Source of the DNA: Acidimicrobiia bacterium
GTDB lineage: Bacteria > Actinomycetota > Acidimicrobiia > Spongiisociales > ZC4RG35
DNA length: 35,626 bases
Assembly (NCBI GenBank): GCA_009837815.1
Contig: VXSV01000007.1
Span: 1 to 35,626 of the forward strand
Reading direction: 5' to 3'
Under the pieces are notes generated by a model. That model saw only the letters and a list, made by a program, of their open reading frames with translations. It ran no database searches and was not told the origin of the DNA. Positions 24,850 to 32,131 of this stretch are shown one piece after another. The position numbers were made by a program, and so were the translations under genes. Positions within the stretch are counted from its first letter, which is position 1. Each line of letters begins with the position of its first letter.

Positions 24850-25572
24850 TCAGATTCGAGTTATCTCAGATCTGAGGGCGTTCACAACCGCCCGCGCGGC
24901 CTGGGCGCCGGCATTGGCGCCGGGCCGACTGCGGGCCACGGCCTGTTCCCAATCGGAGACCGCCAGCACCGCGTTGCCCACCGGCACCCCCGTCTGCACC
25001 TGCAGTTGGATAAGACCCTGGACTGCTCCGTCCACCACCGAATTGAAATGATGGGTCTCTCCCCTGACAACCACACCGGTAGCCACGACCGCCTGGCAGC
25101 CTGCCTGGATCAGTCGGCCGGCGCCCCACGGGAGTTCCCACGCTCCGGCCACCTCCAGTTCAAGGATATTCTCCGCCAGAATCCCCAACTCCTCCAGGGT
25201 CTCGCGGGCTCCCTGTCCCAACTGCTCGGACACCGGAGCGCCCTCGACCTTGTCGAAGCGGGCCATTACCAACCCCACAGTGGGCTCTCTCCGGGCCCAG
25301 GGCAGCATGATGAGCCATCCGAGGCCGATCAGGGAGGTGATGAACACCCCCGCGCCGGCCGGCAGGAAGAGCAGAAAAAGGCTCCACTCCAGATCGTCCC
25401 TGAAATAGAGCAATCCCCCCAGCCCCACCGCCGAGACCCCCAGCCAGACGGTAGTTATAGAGATGGCCACCCGACGGTAGAGCTCGAAGTTCGCAGACCT
25501 CCGATACTCAAAGTTCGCCAGCCGCTGATAGAAGGAGGGACTTGCAGGAAACACCCGCGGAAATTTTAGCAA
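24850..25572 (-). CDS. lumazine-synthase-like domain with N-terminal membrane anchor
   Basis: 240 aa from TTG 25572, or 234 aa from GTG 25554. The first ~95 residues are a basic start, then two hydrophobic segments (about 35-56 and 64-92). The rest matches 6,7-dimethyl-8-ribityllumazine synthase (RibH): VGLVMARFD (99-107), VAGAWELPWGA (141-151), TGVVVRGETHHFNSVVDGA (165-183, with the catalytic-type His), TGVPVGNAVL (194-203). RibH makes the riboflavin precursor. Departures from the family are FD for FN and NAG for NKG near the C-terminus. No other riboflavin gene is nearby. It could be a membrane-tethered RibH or a paralogue with another role. A TAAAAT box (25563-25568) 8 nt before the GTG would fit a leaderless start at GTG. 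Confidence 0.72.
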   Translation of the reverse strand: MLKFPRVFPASPSFYQRLANFEYRRSANFELYRRVAISITTVWLGVSAVGLGGLLYFRDDLEWSLFLLFLPAGAGVFITSLIGLGWLIMLPWARREPTVGLVMARFDKVEGAPVSEQLGQGARETLEELGILAENILELEVAGAWELPWGAGRLIQAGCQAVVATGVVVRGETHHFNSVVDGAVQGLIQLQVQTGVPVGNAVLAVSDWEQAVARSRPGANAGAQAARAVVNALRSEITRI

Positions 25573-25595
25573 AGGGCGGCCGGTGGCCCCGGCGG

Positions 25596-26174
25596 TCAGC
25601 GTCTGCGCGGCAATCGGCCCAGCATGTGGAACTCGGGGTTGGCGGCCATGTGGCCCAGGTGCGCCAGCCGGTTGGACATGGCGAAGAAAGCGGTGATCGC
25701 CCCGATCTCCCAGATCTCGTCATCGGTGAACCCCTCCCGGTAGAGAGGCTGGTAATCGGCCTCCTCTATCTCTTCGGGAGTGCGGGCCAGTTTCACCGCG
25801 AACCGAAGCATTGCGAGTTGACGCTCCGAGACAGGTGCGGTCCTCCAGTTGGCGGCGATCTGGTCGGAAAGGAGCGGATCACCCGACCGGATGCGCAGGA
25901 TCGCCCCGTGGGCCACGACGCAGTAGGGACACTGATTGGCTGCGCTGGTGGCGACCACGATCATCTCCCGCTCAACCTTGGACAAGCCATCGTCCTTGTC
26001 CATGAGGGCGTCGTGGTAGGCGAAGAACGCCCTGGCCTCATCGGGCCGGCCGCCCAACGCCGTCATCACATTGGGGGTGAAGCCCAGCTTGGAGCGGACG
26101 AATTCCGCCCGCTTGCGAAGGTCATCGGGCAGATCGGAAACGGCGGTCATCGGAAACCGGGGAGACTCCGGCAC
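25596..26174 (-). CDS. AhpD/carboxymuconolactone-decarboxylase family, peroxidase-related enzyme
   Basis: 192 aa, all-helical fold. The redox motif is NQCPYCVVAHG (80-90) with Cys82, Cys85 and His89, the E/C-x-x-C-x-x-x-H arrangement of AhpD-like peroxidase-related proteins. The flanking KVEREMIVVATSAAN and FTDDEIWEIGAITAFFAMSNRLA are typical of that subgroup. It probably handles peroxides or acts as a thiol-dependent reductase; the substrate is unknown. Start is GTG at 26174; an internal ATG (26150, MTAVSDLPDDL) is possible. It is divergent from glnA across a 75-bp gap and lies 23-41 bp upstream of the RibH-like gene, depending on that gene's start. Confidence 0.85.
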   Translation of the reverse strand: MPESPRFPMTAVSDLPDDLRKRAEFVRSKLGFTPNVMTALGGRPDEARAFFAYHDALMDKDDGLSKVEREMIVVATSAANQCPYCVVAHGAILRIRSGDPLLSDQIAANWRTAPVSERQLAMLRFAVKLARTPEEIEEADYQPLYREGFTDDEIWEIGAITAFFAMSNRLAHLGHMAANPEFHMLGRLPRRR

Positions 26175-26187
26175 AGTGCATCTCTCT

Positions 26188-26217
26188 TTGTCGCCTAACC
26201 CTGACCTCCGCTATTCT
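26188..26217 (+). promoter_or_regulatory. glnA promoter (TTGTCG-18-TATTCT)
   Basis: TTGTCG (26188-26193) and TATTCT (26212-26217) are 18 bp apart and lead to a ~25-nt leader with an AGGA ribosome site (26238-26241) 8 nt before the glnA ATG. The -10 box read on the other strand is TAGAAT, which might serve the divergent AhpD-like gene. No clear GlnR or PII-linked operator was recognised. Confidence 0.55.
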
Positions 26218-26249
26218 ACGCTCCCGTAAGCAACCCTAGGATTGGCCAG

Positions 26250-27668
26250 ATGACAACTCCAGCCGAGGTTTCGGCCCTCGCACAACAGTACGAATTCGTG
26301 GATTTTCGTTTCCCGGACCTACCGGGAAAGATGCACCACTTCACGATGCCATCCGAGCACCTCACCGAGGAGGCCTTCGAGGAGGGATTCGGATTCGATG
26401 GATCTTCGATCAGGGGATTTCAGTCCATCGAAGAATCGGACATGCTCCTCATCCCCGATCCGACCACCGCCTATGCCGATCCCTTCTATGCTCGCCCCAC
26501 GCTGGCCATCCACTGTTTCATCAAGGATCCGATCAGCGGCGACTGGTACCACAAGGACCCGAGGCGGGTGGCCCGGAACGCAGAAGAGTACCTGCTCTCC
26601 ACCGGCATAGCCGACATCTCCTATTGGGGACCGGAGGCGGAGTTCTTCATCTTCGATTCTGCCCGGTACTCCCAGGTGGGCCATCAGTCCAACCTGTCCT
26701 TCTACGAGGTGGACTCGGCAGAGGCCGCCTGGAACTCGTTGCAGGAGGGCGACAACCTCGGCCACCAGATGCGCCTCAAGGAAGGGTATTACCCGCTCTC
26801 TCCAAACGACACCCAACAGGACATCCGTTCGGACATGGTGGCCGAGATGATGAACGTCGGCATCCCGGTTGAGATCCACCACCATGAGGTTGGCACCGCC
26901 GGGCAGGCCGAGATCGACATCGTCTACGCGCCGCTGCTACTGCAAGCCGATCGTCTCATGATGTACAAGTACATCTGCAAGAACGTGGCTCTTCGGGCGG
27001 GAAAGACCGTGACTTTCATGCCGAAGCCGATCTTTGCCGACAACGGCTCGGGCATGCACACCCACCAGAGCCTGTGGAAGGACGGAAAGCCCCTCTTCTA
27101 TGAGGAGGGGACCTACGCCAACCTCTCGGACATGGCCCGCTGGTACGCGGGCGGCCTGATCGCCCATGCGCCCGCAATCCTGGCCTTCGCGGCCCCCGGA
27201 ACCAACTCCTACCGGAGACTGGTCCCCGGGTTCGAGGCGCCGGTCAACCTGGTCTACAGCCAGCGCAACCGCTCTGCGGCGATCCGCATCCCCACTTATT
27301 CGCAGGCGCCTGCCGCCAAGCGGCTCGAGTTCCGCTGCCCCGATCCTTCGTGCAACCCCTACTACGCCTTTGCAGCCATGCTCATGGCGGGGCTGGACGG
27401 GGTTCGAAACAAGATCGATCCGGGAGAGCCGATGGATGTGGACCTCTATGAGTTGAGCGGTGAAGAGGCGGCCGCCATCGACACCGTTCCCAGCACTCTG
27501 GACGAGGCCCTGGACGCCCTGGAGGCCGACCACGATTTCCTCACCGAGGGAGGAGTGTTCGACCAGGACCTCATCGACACGTGGATTTCCTACAAGCGGG
27601 AAAACGAGGCGAGCCTGGTGAGACGGCACCCCACTCCGGTGGAGTACGAGCTCTACTACGACATCTAG
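26250..27668 (+). CDS. glnA: glutamine synthetase type I
   Basis: Dodecameric enzyme making glutamine from glutamate, ammonia and ATP; 472 aa, normal length. Key blocks: FGFDGSSIRGFQ (47-58), GPEAEFFIFD (metal-binding Glu), AGQAEIDI, NGSGMHTHQSLW (His), GTNSYRRLVPGFEAPVNLVYSQRNRSAAIRIP and EFRCPDPSCNPY. The adenylylation loop NKIDPGEPMDVDLYEL is present with Tyr400, matching the site modified by GlnE in the beta subtype of GSI. AGGA at 26238 supports the ATG. It is monocistronic, with a strong terminator 18 bp after the stop. It functions with the Amt transporter elsewhere in the window. Confidence 0.98.
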   Translation: MTTPAEVSALAQQYEFVDFRFPDLPGKMHHFTMPSEHLTEEAFEEGFGFDGSSIRGFQSIEESDMLLIPDPTTAYADPFYARPTLAIHCFIKDPISGDWYHKDPRRVARNAEEYLLSTGIADISYWGPEAEFFIFDSARYSQVGHQSNLSFYEVDSAEAAWNSLQEGDNLGHQMRLKEGYYPLSPNDTQQDIRSDMVAEMMNVGIPVEIHHHEVGTAGQAEIDIVYAPLLLQADRLMMYKYICKNVALRAGKTVTFMPKPIFADNGSGMHTHQSLWKDGKPLFYEEGTYANLSDMARWYAGGLIAHAPAILAFAAPGTNSYRRLVPGFEAPVNLVYSQRNRSAAIRIPTYSQAPAAKRLEFRCPDPSCNPYYAFAAMLMAGLDGVRNKIDPGEPMDVDLYELSGEEAAAIDTVPSTLDEALDALEADHDFLTEGGVFDQDLIDTWISYKRENEASLVRRHPTPVEYELYYDI

Positions 27669-27685
27669 ATCACTCCGAAACCTCA

Positions 27686-27719
27686 AGGGCGCTTCCCCTA
27701 CCGGGGGGAGCGCCTTTTT
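27686..27719 (+). terminator. intrinsic terminator of glnA
   Basis: GGGCGCTTCCCC (27687-27698) pairs with GGGGGGAGCGCC (27703-27714) over a TACC loop, followed directly by TTTTT (27715-27719). It is a textbook Rho-independent terminator and the strongest in the window. Confidence 0.93.
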
Positions 27720-27770
27720 GGTTCAGGTCAGGATTCGCCTTCCCGCGGGATTCGGATCGCCCGGCGTGGG

Positions 27771-27842
27771 CGCCCTCGGCAGGACTCGAACCTGCGCACC
27801 CGGTTCCGGAGACCGGTGCTCTGTCCCCTGAGCTACGAGGGC
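27771..27842 (-). tRNA. tRNA-Arg (anticodon CCG)
   Basis: The minus strand reads GCCCTCGTAGCTCAGGGGAC... with an acceptor stem GCCCTCG/CGAGGGC, D-arm with AGCTCAG, anticodon stem CCGGT/ACCGG around loop CTCCGGA (anticodon CCG, codon CGG) and T-arm GCAGG-TTCGAGT-CCTGC. Discriminator base is G. CCA is not encoded (CCC follows), so it must be added after transcription. The ORF-track entries here are spurious. Confidence 0.96.
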
Positions 27843-27861
27843 AAGTAGGCGATTTCCCCAA

Positions 27862-27892
27862 AGGCTAGCCCGAGAATCCTCGTCCGTCGCAA
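27862..27892 (-). promoter_or_regulatory. possible tRNA-Arg promoter (TTGCGA-19-TAGCCT)
   Basis: On the minus strand TTGCGA (27887-27892) and TAGCCT (27862-27867) are 19 bp apart and lie about 20 bp upstream of the tRNA. The spacing is long, so this is only a candidate. Confidence 0.35.
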
Positions 27893-27911
27893 GAAAAAAT
27901 CCTGATTATGC

Positions 27912-27940
27912 TTGACAAACCCGCCCGGGGTTTCTAGTCT
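27912..27940 (+). promoter_or_regulatory. whiB distal promoter (TTGACA-17-TAGTCT)
   Basis: A consensus -35 TTGACA (27912-27917) and a TAGTCT -10 (27935-27940) are separated by exactly 17 bp. Predicted transcription starts near 27947, giving a leader of about 70 nt. A second -10-like box, TATATT (28008-28013), ends 6 nt before the ATG and could drive a leaderless transcript. Confidence 0.8.
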
Positions 27941-27986
27941 TCGTTTTTGGAACCGATTTCTTGTGTGGCTTTACCAGGGCAGAGCC

Positions 27987-28004
27987 TTGTGAAAGTGTTC
28001 ACAA
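27987..28004 (+). promoter_or_regulatory. CRP/FNR-type operator upstream of whiB
   Basis: TTGTGAAAGTGTTCACAA is a perfect 7-4-7 inverted repeat and contains TGTGA-N6-TCACA, the CRP-family consensus. It lies about 49 bp downstream of the predicted distal start and about 25 bp upstream of a possible proximal start. In Mycobacterium tuberculosis whiB1 is controlled by the cAMP receptor protein Rv3676, which makes the match meaningful. Whether it activates or represses here cannot be decided. Confidence 0.65.
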
Positions 28005-28019
28005 TCTTATATTCAGGAG

Positions 28020-28304
28020 ATGACTTCTTTGATCACTATCACCACCGACTGGAGAGACTTGGCCGCCTGCCTTGACTCCGACCCCAATCTGTTCTTCCCG
28101 ATCGGCAGCACCGGGCCGGCGGTGGAACAGATCGCCATGGCAACCGCAATCTGCAACGAGTGCTCGGTGCAGGAAGAGTGCCTGGATTACGCCCTGAACA
28201 CCAACCAGGAGTCAGGGGTTTGGGGGGGCTTGTCGGAAGAGGACCGCCGGAGACACCGCAAGCGCTGGCTTGCCAGGCGTCGCCGCCGCTACCTCGCCTC
28301 CTAG
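28020..28304 (+). CDS. WhiB-family iron-sulfur transcriptional regulator
   Basis: 94 aa, actinobacteria-specific family. Four cysteines, Cys17, Cys45, Cys48 and Cys54 (C-x-x-C-x5-C), would hold a [4Fe-4S] cluster. The turn GVWGGLSEEDRR (66-77) and the Arg-rich tail RRHRKRWLARRRRRY are the sigma- and DNA-contacting parts. Which WhiB subfamily it belongs to is not clear; the short length and the CRP-like operator recall WhiB1. AGGAG abuts the ATG with no spacer, whereas TTG 9 nt further (28029) has ideal spacing, so the true start may be TTG or the ATG of a leaderless transcript. The stop overlaps the convergent DUF3107 stop. Confidence 0.94.
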   Translation: MTSLITITTDWRDLAACLDSDPNLFFPIGSTGPAVEQIAMATAICNECSVQEECLDYALNTNQESGVWGGLSEEDRRRHRKRWLARRRRRYLAS

Positions 28305-28531
28305 CTACCCGCAGCGAAACCCACGCCTGAGGGCTCTTCGTCGCTTTCGAACTCGACGAAGGCCAACTTATCCCGCGGGATGCCGATCCGCGTCCCGTCG
28401 CTGTCCTGAAGCCACACCATCGGCTGAGAACCCGCAAAGGCCTCTTCGATCCGGGAACGTATTCCCTCGGCGTCCTGGCTGTCGATCTCTATCACCCGGT
28501 TGGTGTGGGCGATTCCGACCTTGATCTTCAT
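28301..28531 (-). CDS. DUF3107 family protein
   Basis: 76 aa, acidic. MKIKVGIAHTNRVIEIDSQDAEGIRSRIEEAF followed by a VWLQDSDGTRIGIPRDKLAFVEFE stretch is typical of the small DUF3107 family, conserved in actinobacteria and of unknown function. No membrane segment or catalytic motif. The stop overlaps the whiB stop through a shared CTAG, so the genes are convergent and would produce transcripts that overlap at their 3' ends. The start has GGGAG upstream. Confidence 0.88.
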   Translation of the reverse strand: MKIKVGIAHTNRVIEIDSQDAEGIRSRIEEAFAGSQPMVWLQDSDGTRIGIPRDKLAFVEFESDEEPSGVGFAAGS

Positions 28532-29162
28532 TGTGGAGGTTCTCCCGCTGAGGCGCCCGCCCGATATTAACAGTCCGACAACCGGCGCAAGTCACCAAGG
28601 CCGGCCCAAGCCGGCGAGTTGGCGTCCCCATGTTGCAAGAAAACCAACCACCAGTGGAGCCTCCCCCAACTCACCGGCTTCCCACATAAGCGCCAAGACG
28701 TACACCTAAGTCGCGAAAAAGCCCGGTTTCCAACTCACCCGTTGGGCCCTCCCCCGCCGCCACCACCGGCTGTGAAGTCGCGCAAACCCGGCCCCATTGT
28801 GTGGGGGGTTGTACTCCGCCAAGGCCTCTCGCCTGTCACTCCCGGATGAGCTCCGCGTCCGGGCGGCTTGGTTTCATCAGCTATCAATCAGTCTGTAGTC
28901 CGACCCGGCGGATGTCAACCCTGATATGTATGAAAAGTTCGCGACCCGGAACGCACTTTCTTCATCTATAACAGCATGCCCGAGGCGTGTGACAATCACC
29001 CCGTATAACGCTATTGCGGCAACACAAACACCATCCACTTGAGTACATCTAATCCGTGTTATGGCGCCTGAAGCGGCGTAGCCAGGAACCTTCGACACCG
29101 GTTCCTCACTGCGCCACTCACCACCGCGGCTTTGTGGGGGTGGCCTGCTCGCCTCCCGAAGC
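28532..29162. other. 630-bp stretch without a convincing gene
   Basis: The ORFs here have no family-like composition. About 28870-29070 is clearly richer in A+T than its surroundings. Visible structures are a 15-bp inverted repeat with one mismatch (28608-28622 with 28666-28680), a CCCGGA/TCCGGG hairpin (28841-28863) and an AGGAACC/GGTTCCT hairpin (29084-29106). The last could end the yjbQ transcript, though it has no T-tract. The region may hold decayed sequence or a non-coding RNA. Confidence 0.6.
28608..28680. repeat. long-loop inverted repeat
   Basis: AAGCCGGCGAGTTGG (28608-28622) is the near-perfect reverse complement of CCAACTCACCGGCTT (28666-28680), with one mismatch and a 43-nt loop. 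A related CCAACTCACC occurs again shortly downstream. It sits upstream of the DUF3107 gene and could form a large RNA hairpin. Confidence 0.55.
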
Positions 29163-29567
29163 TCAGGCCGGGATGAAGCTGAGGCGCACCTTCCTGACCG
29201 AATTGTCCCGGTTGGGATCGACCAGCACCACCGACTGCCAGACACCCAGCGCCGGCTGTCCGTCCAACACCGGCAAGACCAGGCTGGGAGAGACGATGAC
29301 CGGCATGACATGGTCCGCCCCGTGACCGGGCGATCCGTGGCGGTGGCGCCAGCCAAAGCCGCGGGGCAGGATGCTCTCCAGAGCCGCCAGAAGATCCTGA
29401 ACGCTCCCCGCCCCTCTCTCGATCAGAGCAACCCCACAGGTCGAGTGCGGGGCGAAGACCGAAAGCAAGCCGTCTCCCCGCGACCTGCAAAACGCCATTA
29501 CCTCCGGCGTCAGGTCCTCAACGGACGGCCGCCGGCCGGTACGAACCTCTAAGAGGTGAGTATCCAA
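29163..29567 (-). CDS. YjbQ/UPF0047 family protein
   Basis: 134 aa, normal length. Family signature HSTCGVALIERG, then WRHRHGSPGHGADHVMPVIVSPSLVLPVLDGQPALGVWQSVVLVDPNRDN is complete, including the conserved His/Asp/Cys residues of the putative active site. Members can show weak thiamine-phosphate-synthase activity, but the physiological role is unsettled. It begins 7 bp after prs, so it is likely the last gene of the glmU-prs transcript. Confidence 0.92.
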   Translation of the reverse strand: MDTHLLEVRTGRRPSVEDLTPEVMAFCRSRGDGLLSVFAPHSTCGVALIERGAGSVQDLLAALESILPRGFGWRHRHGSPGHGADHVMPVIVSPSLVLPVLDGQPALGVWQSVVLVDPNRDNSVRKVRLSFIPA

Positions 29568-29574
29568 ACGCGGT

Positions 29575-30543
29575 TCAGGCGTTCTCGCCCAAGAATATCT
29601 GGCTCACCGACCCCTCGGTGAAGATGGCATGCACCGACATCGCCACGATGGAGGCGATGGAGAGGACCTTCAGATTGTCGATCTCTTCGGCGGCCGGAAC
29701 CGGGAGGGTGTTGGTGACCACGATCTCATCGACCTCGCTCTCGCTCAGCCGCTTGACCGCCTGATCCGACAGAACCGCGTGGGTGGCGGCGATCCGCACC
29801 GAGGCGGCTCCCATATCCCGGATTAGTTCGGCTGCGTTGCAGACGGTGCCGGCGGTGTCGATGATGTCATCCACTATCACTGCATGCCGACCTTCCACGT
29901 CGCCCGTCACCGCCAGCGCCTCTGAGAAATTGTGCACATGGTCGTCCCGTCGCTTGTAGACCAACGCCACGTCGGCATCCAACTGCCTGGCATACTTCTC
30001 GGCCCGCTTGCCGCCTCCCGCGTCGGGGGAGACGATGGTCACGTCCCCGCTGGTCACCGTGGACAGATACTCGCTGATGATCGGGATGGCGGTGAGGTGA
30101 TCGAAAGGCTTTGTTATGAACCCCTGCAACTGGCCGGTGTGGAGATCGACCGAGACCAGGCGGTCGGCGCCCGCCGCTATGTACAGATCACCCATCAACC
30201 GGGCGGTGATCGGCTCCCGGGGAAGCACCTTCTTGTCCTGGCGGCAGTATCCGTAGTAGGGCATCACCGCGGTAATACGCCGAGCCGAGGCGCGGCGGAG
30301 AGCGTCGATGATTATCAACTGCTCCATCACCGCATCGTTTATCGGGAACGAGTGGCTCTGGAAAACGAAGCAGTCGAAGCCCCGCACGCTCTCCCCGACC
30401 CTGGCGTAGAGTTCCCCGCTGGAGAACGTGGACTTGTTCAACCGTCCCAGCGACACACCGAGAAGTTCGGCCACCTCCTCGGCGAGTTCAAGATTGTGAC
30501 TGCCGGAAAAAATCCGCATCTCCTTGCGGTCGGCTATGTCCAT
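29575..30543 (-). CDS. prs: ribose-phosphate pyrophosphokinase
   Basis: Makes PRPP from ribose 5-phosphate and ATP, the entry point to nucleotide, His and Trp synthesis; 322 aa. Motifs are the N-terminal MRIFSGSHNLELAEEVAELLGV, SVDLHTGQLQGF, SPDAGGGKRAEKYA and the PRPP-binding HAVIVDDIIDTAGT. The start at ATG 30543 gives a short DIADRKE extension; ATG 30522 (MRIFSGS) is an alternative. It follows glmU by 14 bp, a common actinobacterial pairing that links sugar nucleotide and PRPP supply. Confidence 0.97.
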   Translation of the reverse strand: MDIADRKEMRIFSGSHNLELAEEVAELLGVSLGRLNKSTFSSGELYARVGESVRGFDCFVFQSHSFPINDAVMEQLIIIDALRRASARRITAVMPYYGYCRQDKKVLPREPITARLMGDLYIAAGADRLVSVDLHTGQLQGFITKPFDHLTAIPIISEYLSTVTSGDVTIVSPDAGGGKRAEKYARQLDADVALVYKRRDDHVHNFSEALAVTGDVEGRHAVIVDDIIDTAGTVCNAAELIRDMGAASVRIAATHAVLSDQAVKRLSESEVDEIVVTNTLPVPAAEEIDNLKVLSIASIVAMSVHAIFTEGSVSQIFLGENA

Positions 30544-30557
30544 CCGGTGGTCTCCAT

Positions 30558-31991
30558 TTAGCTGTCGCCGGTCGGCTCGGGAGTCGCCGACGGTGAACGG
30601 TCCTTTCCGTCACTCTCACGGTAGCGGGCTGCCCGGCGACCCGCATAACCCCGGATGTTTCTCTGCTGTGAACGCTCCACGGCCAAGGCGCCCGACTCCA
30701 CCGGTCGAGTGATTGTCGACCCGGCCCCGGTCCACCCTTGTTCGCCGACCTCAACCGGCGCCACCAGAACAGTGTTGGAACCGATCTGCGCCCCCGGCCC
30801 GATGGCGGTCCGGTGCTTTTGGTATCCGTCGTAGTTGGCGGTGATCGTCCCCGCTCCGACGTTGGCTCCCTCCCCCACGTCGGCGTCGCCCAGATAGGAG
30901 AGATGAGGCGCCTTGGCGCCCTTCCCCAGCCGGGTGTTCTTCATCTCCACGAAAGTACCGGCCTTGGCGCCCGCTTCGATCCGGGTGCCCGGTCGGATCG
31001 AGGCGTAGGGGCCGACTTCGACGCCCGGGCCTATATCGGCCTCCCGAACAACGGAATACCACACCCGAGCACCGGCCCCGATCCGGCTGTCGCGGATGTG
31101 GACGTCGGGTCCCAGGGTCGCCCCCTCCTCCACCTCCACCTCGCCCTCCAGGTGCACGCCCGGATACAGTCTCACCCCCGGCGCCAGCCGTACGGTTGCC
31201 TCCACGTAGATCCGGTCGGGGTCATCCATCTTCACCCCGGCCAACATGTGGCGGTTGAGAATGCGCCGCCGCATGCGAGCGGAGGCCTCCGCCAGCTGCG
31301 CCTGGTCGTTCACACCCAGGGAGTCTCCGAAAGGAATCAGCCGGCCCTCCACATCCCGGCCGTCGCCCACCATCACCCCGATCACATCCGGCAGGTAATG
31401 CTCGCCCTGGCGGTTGCCGATCCCGATCCGTCCCAGCCCATCGCGCAAGGGACCGGCCGAAAAGACGTAGATGCTGGTGTTGATCTCATCTATCTCCCGC
31501 TCAGCCTCCGTGGCGTCGACATGCTCCACCACACCCCGAAGCTGTCCCTCGGCGTCCCGCAGCACTCTCCCATACCCGGTGGGATCATCCGCCATGGCGG
31601 TCAGCATGGTGGCCGCCGCAGTACCGGACCGGTGAGCCTCCACCGCTCCGGTGATCGCCTCGGCCGAGAGGAGCGGCACATCACCCGGAAGCACCACCAC
31701 CGCACAGCGCTCGGGAAGTTCTCCCAGCGCATCCATCGCCACGGACACCGCGTGTCCCGTACCCCGCCGCTCGGGCTGCACGCAAGTCTCCACCCGGCGG
31801 GGAAGGATCGACCTCACCCGCCGGGCCCCCGATCCCACCACCACCATCATCCTTTCGGGACCAGAAGCCGCGGCCGCCTCCACTATCCAGGACAGAATGG
31901 GCCGACCCGCCAAGGGGTGCAGCACCTTGGGCGTTTCCGATCTCATCCGGACACCGTCGCCTGCCGCCATGATTATCACCACGTGGCTCAT
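30558..31991 (-). CDS. glmU: bifunctional GlcNAc-1-P uridylyltransferase / GlcN-1-P acetyltransferase
   Basis: Produces UDP-GlcNAc for peptidoglycan; 477 aa from ATG 31991, which has GGAG 7 nt upstream (GTGGAGTTACCCATG). The N-terminal nucleotidyltransferase has IIMAAGDGVRMRSETPKVLHPL (the usual LAAGxGTRM slightly changed), QPERRGTGHAV and VLPGDVPLL. The C-terminal left-handed beta-helix has repeated hexapeptides with APHLSYLGDADVGEGANVGAGTITANYDGYQKH (active-site His). The longer ORF-track frame runs upstream into tRNA-Gln and is not real. It lies downstream of tRNA-Gln and upstream of prs. Confidence 0.96.
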   Translation of the reverse strand: MSHVVIIMAAGDGVRMRSETPKVLHPLAGRPILSWIVEAAAASGPERMMVVVGSGARRVRSILPRRVETCVQPERRGTGHAVSVAMDALGELPERCAVVVLPGDVPLLSAEAITGAVEAHRSGTAAATMLTAMADDPTGYGRVLRDAEGQLRGVVEHVDATEAEREIDEINTSIYVFSAGPLRDGLGRIGIGNRQGEHYLPDVIGVMVGDGRDVEGRLIPFGDSLGVNDQAQLAEASARMRRRILNRHMLAGVKMDDPDRIYVEATVRLAPGVRLYPGVHLEGEVEVEEGATLGPDVHIRDSRIGAGARVWYSVVREADIGPGVEVGPYASIRPGTRIEAGAKAGTFVEMKNTRLGKGAKAPHLSYLGDADVGEGANVGAGTITANYDGYQKHRTAIGPGAQIGSNTVLVAPVEVGEQGWTGAGSTITRPVESGALAVERSQQRNIRGYAGRRAARYRESDGKDRSPSATPEPTGDS

Positions 31992-32031
31992 GGGTAACTC
32001 CACGTCGGGCCGGAGCGGGGCGATGCGGCCC

Positions 32032-32106
32032 TGGCTGGGGGGATAGGACTTGAACCCATACCGGCGGGACCAAAACCCGCTGTGCTGCCGGTTACACCAC
32101 CCCCCA
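32032..32106 (-). tRNA. tRNA-Gln (anticodon TTG), CCA encoded
   Basis: The minus strand starts TGGGGGG and ends CCCCCCA-G-CCA. The anticodon stem GCGGG/CCCGC encloses TTTTGGT, giving anticodon TTG (codon CAA). T-arm ATGGG-TTCAAGT-CCTAT contains one G-U pair. The 3' CCA is encoded at 32032-32034, unlike tRNA-Arg in this window. It lies between ispE and glmU, 40 bp before the latter. Confidence 0.96.
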
Positions 32107-32131
32107 AGGGGAAAGAAGGGCACATCGCCTA

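Noticed and set aside
28619-28849. 76-aa ORF in the intergenic stretch
   Set aside because: Proline run and random composition, no ribosome site, no family resemblance.
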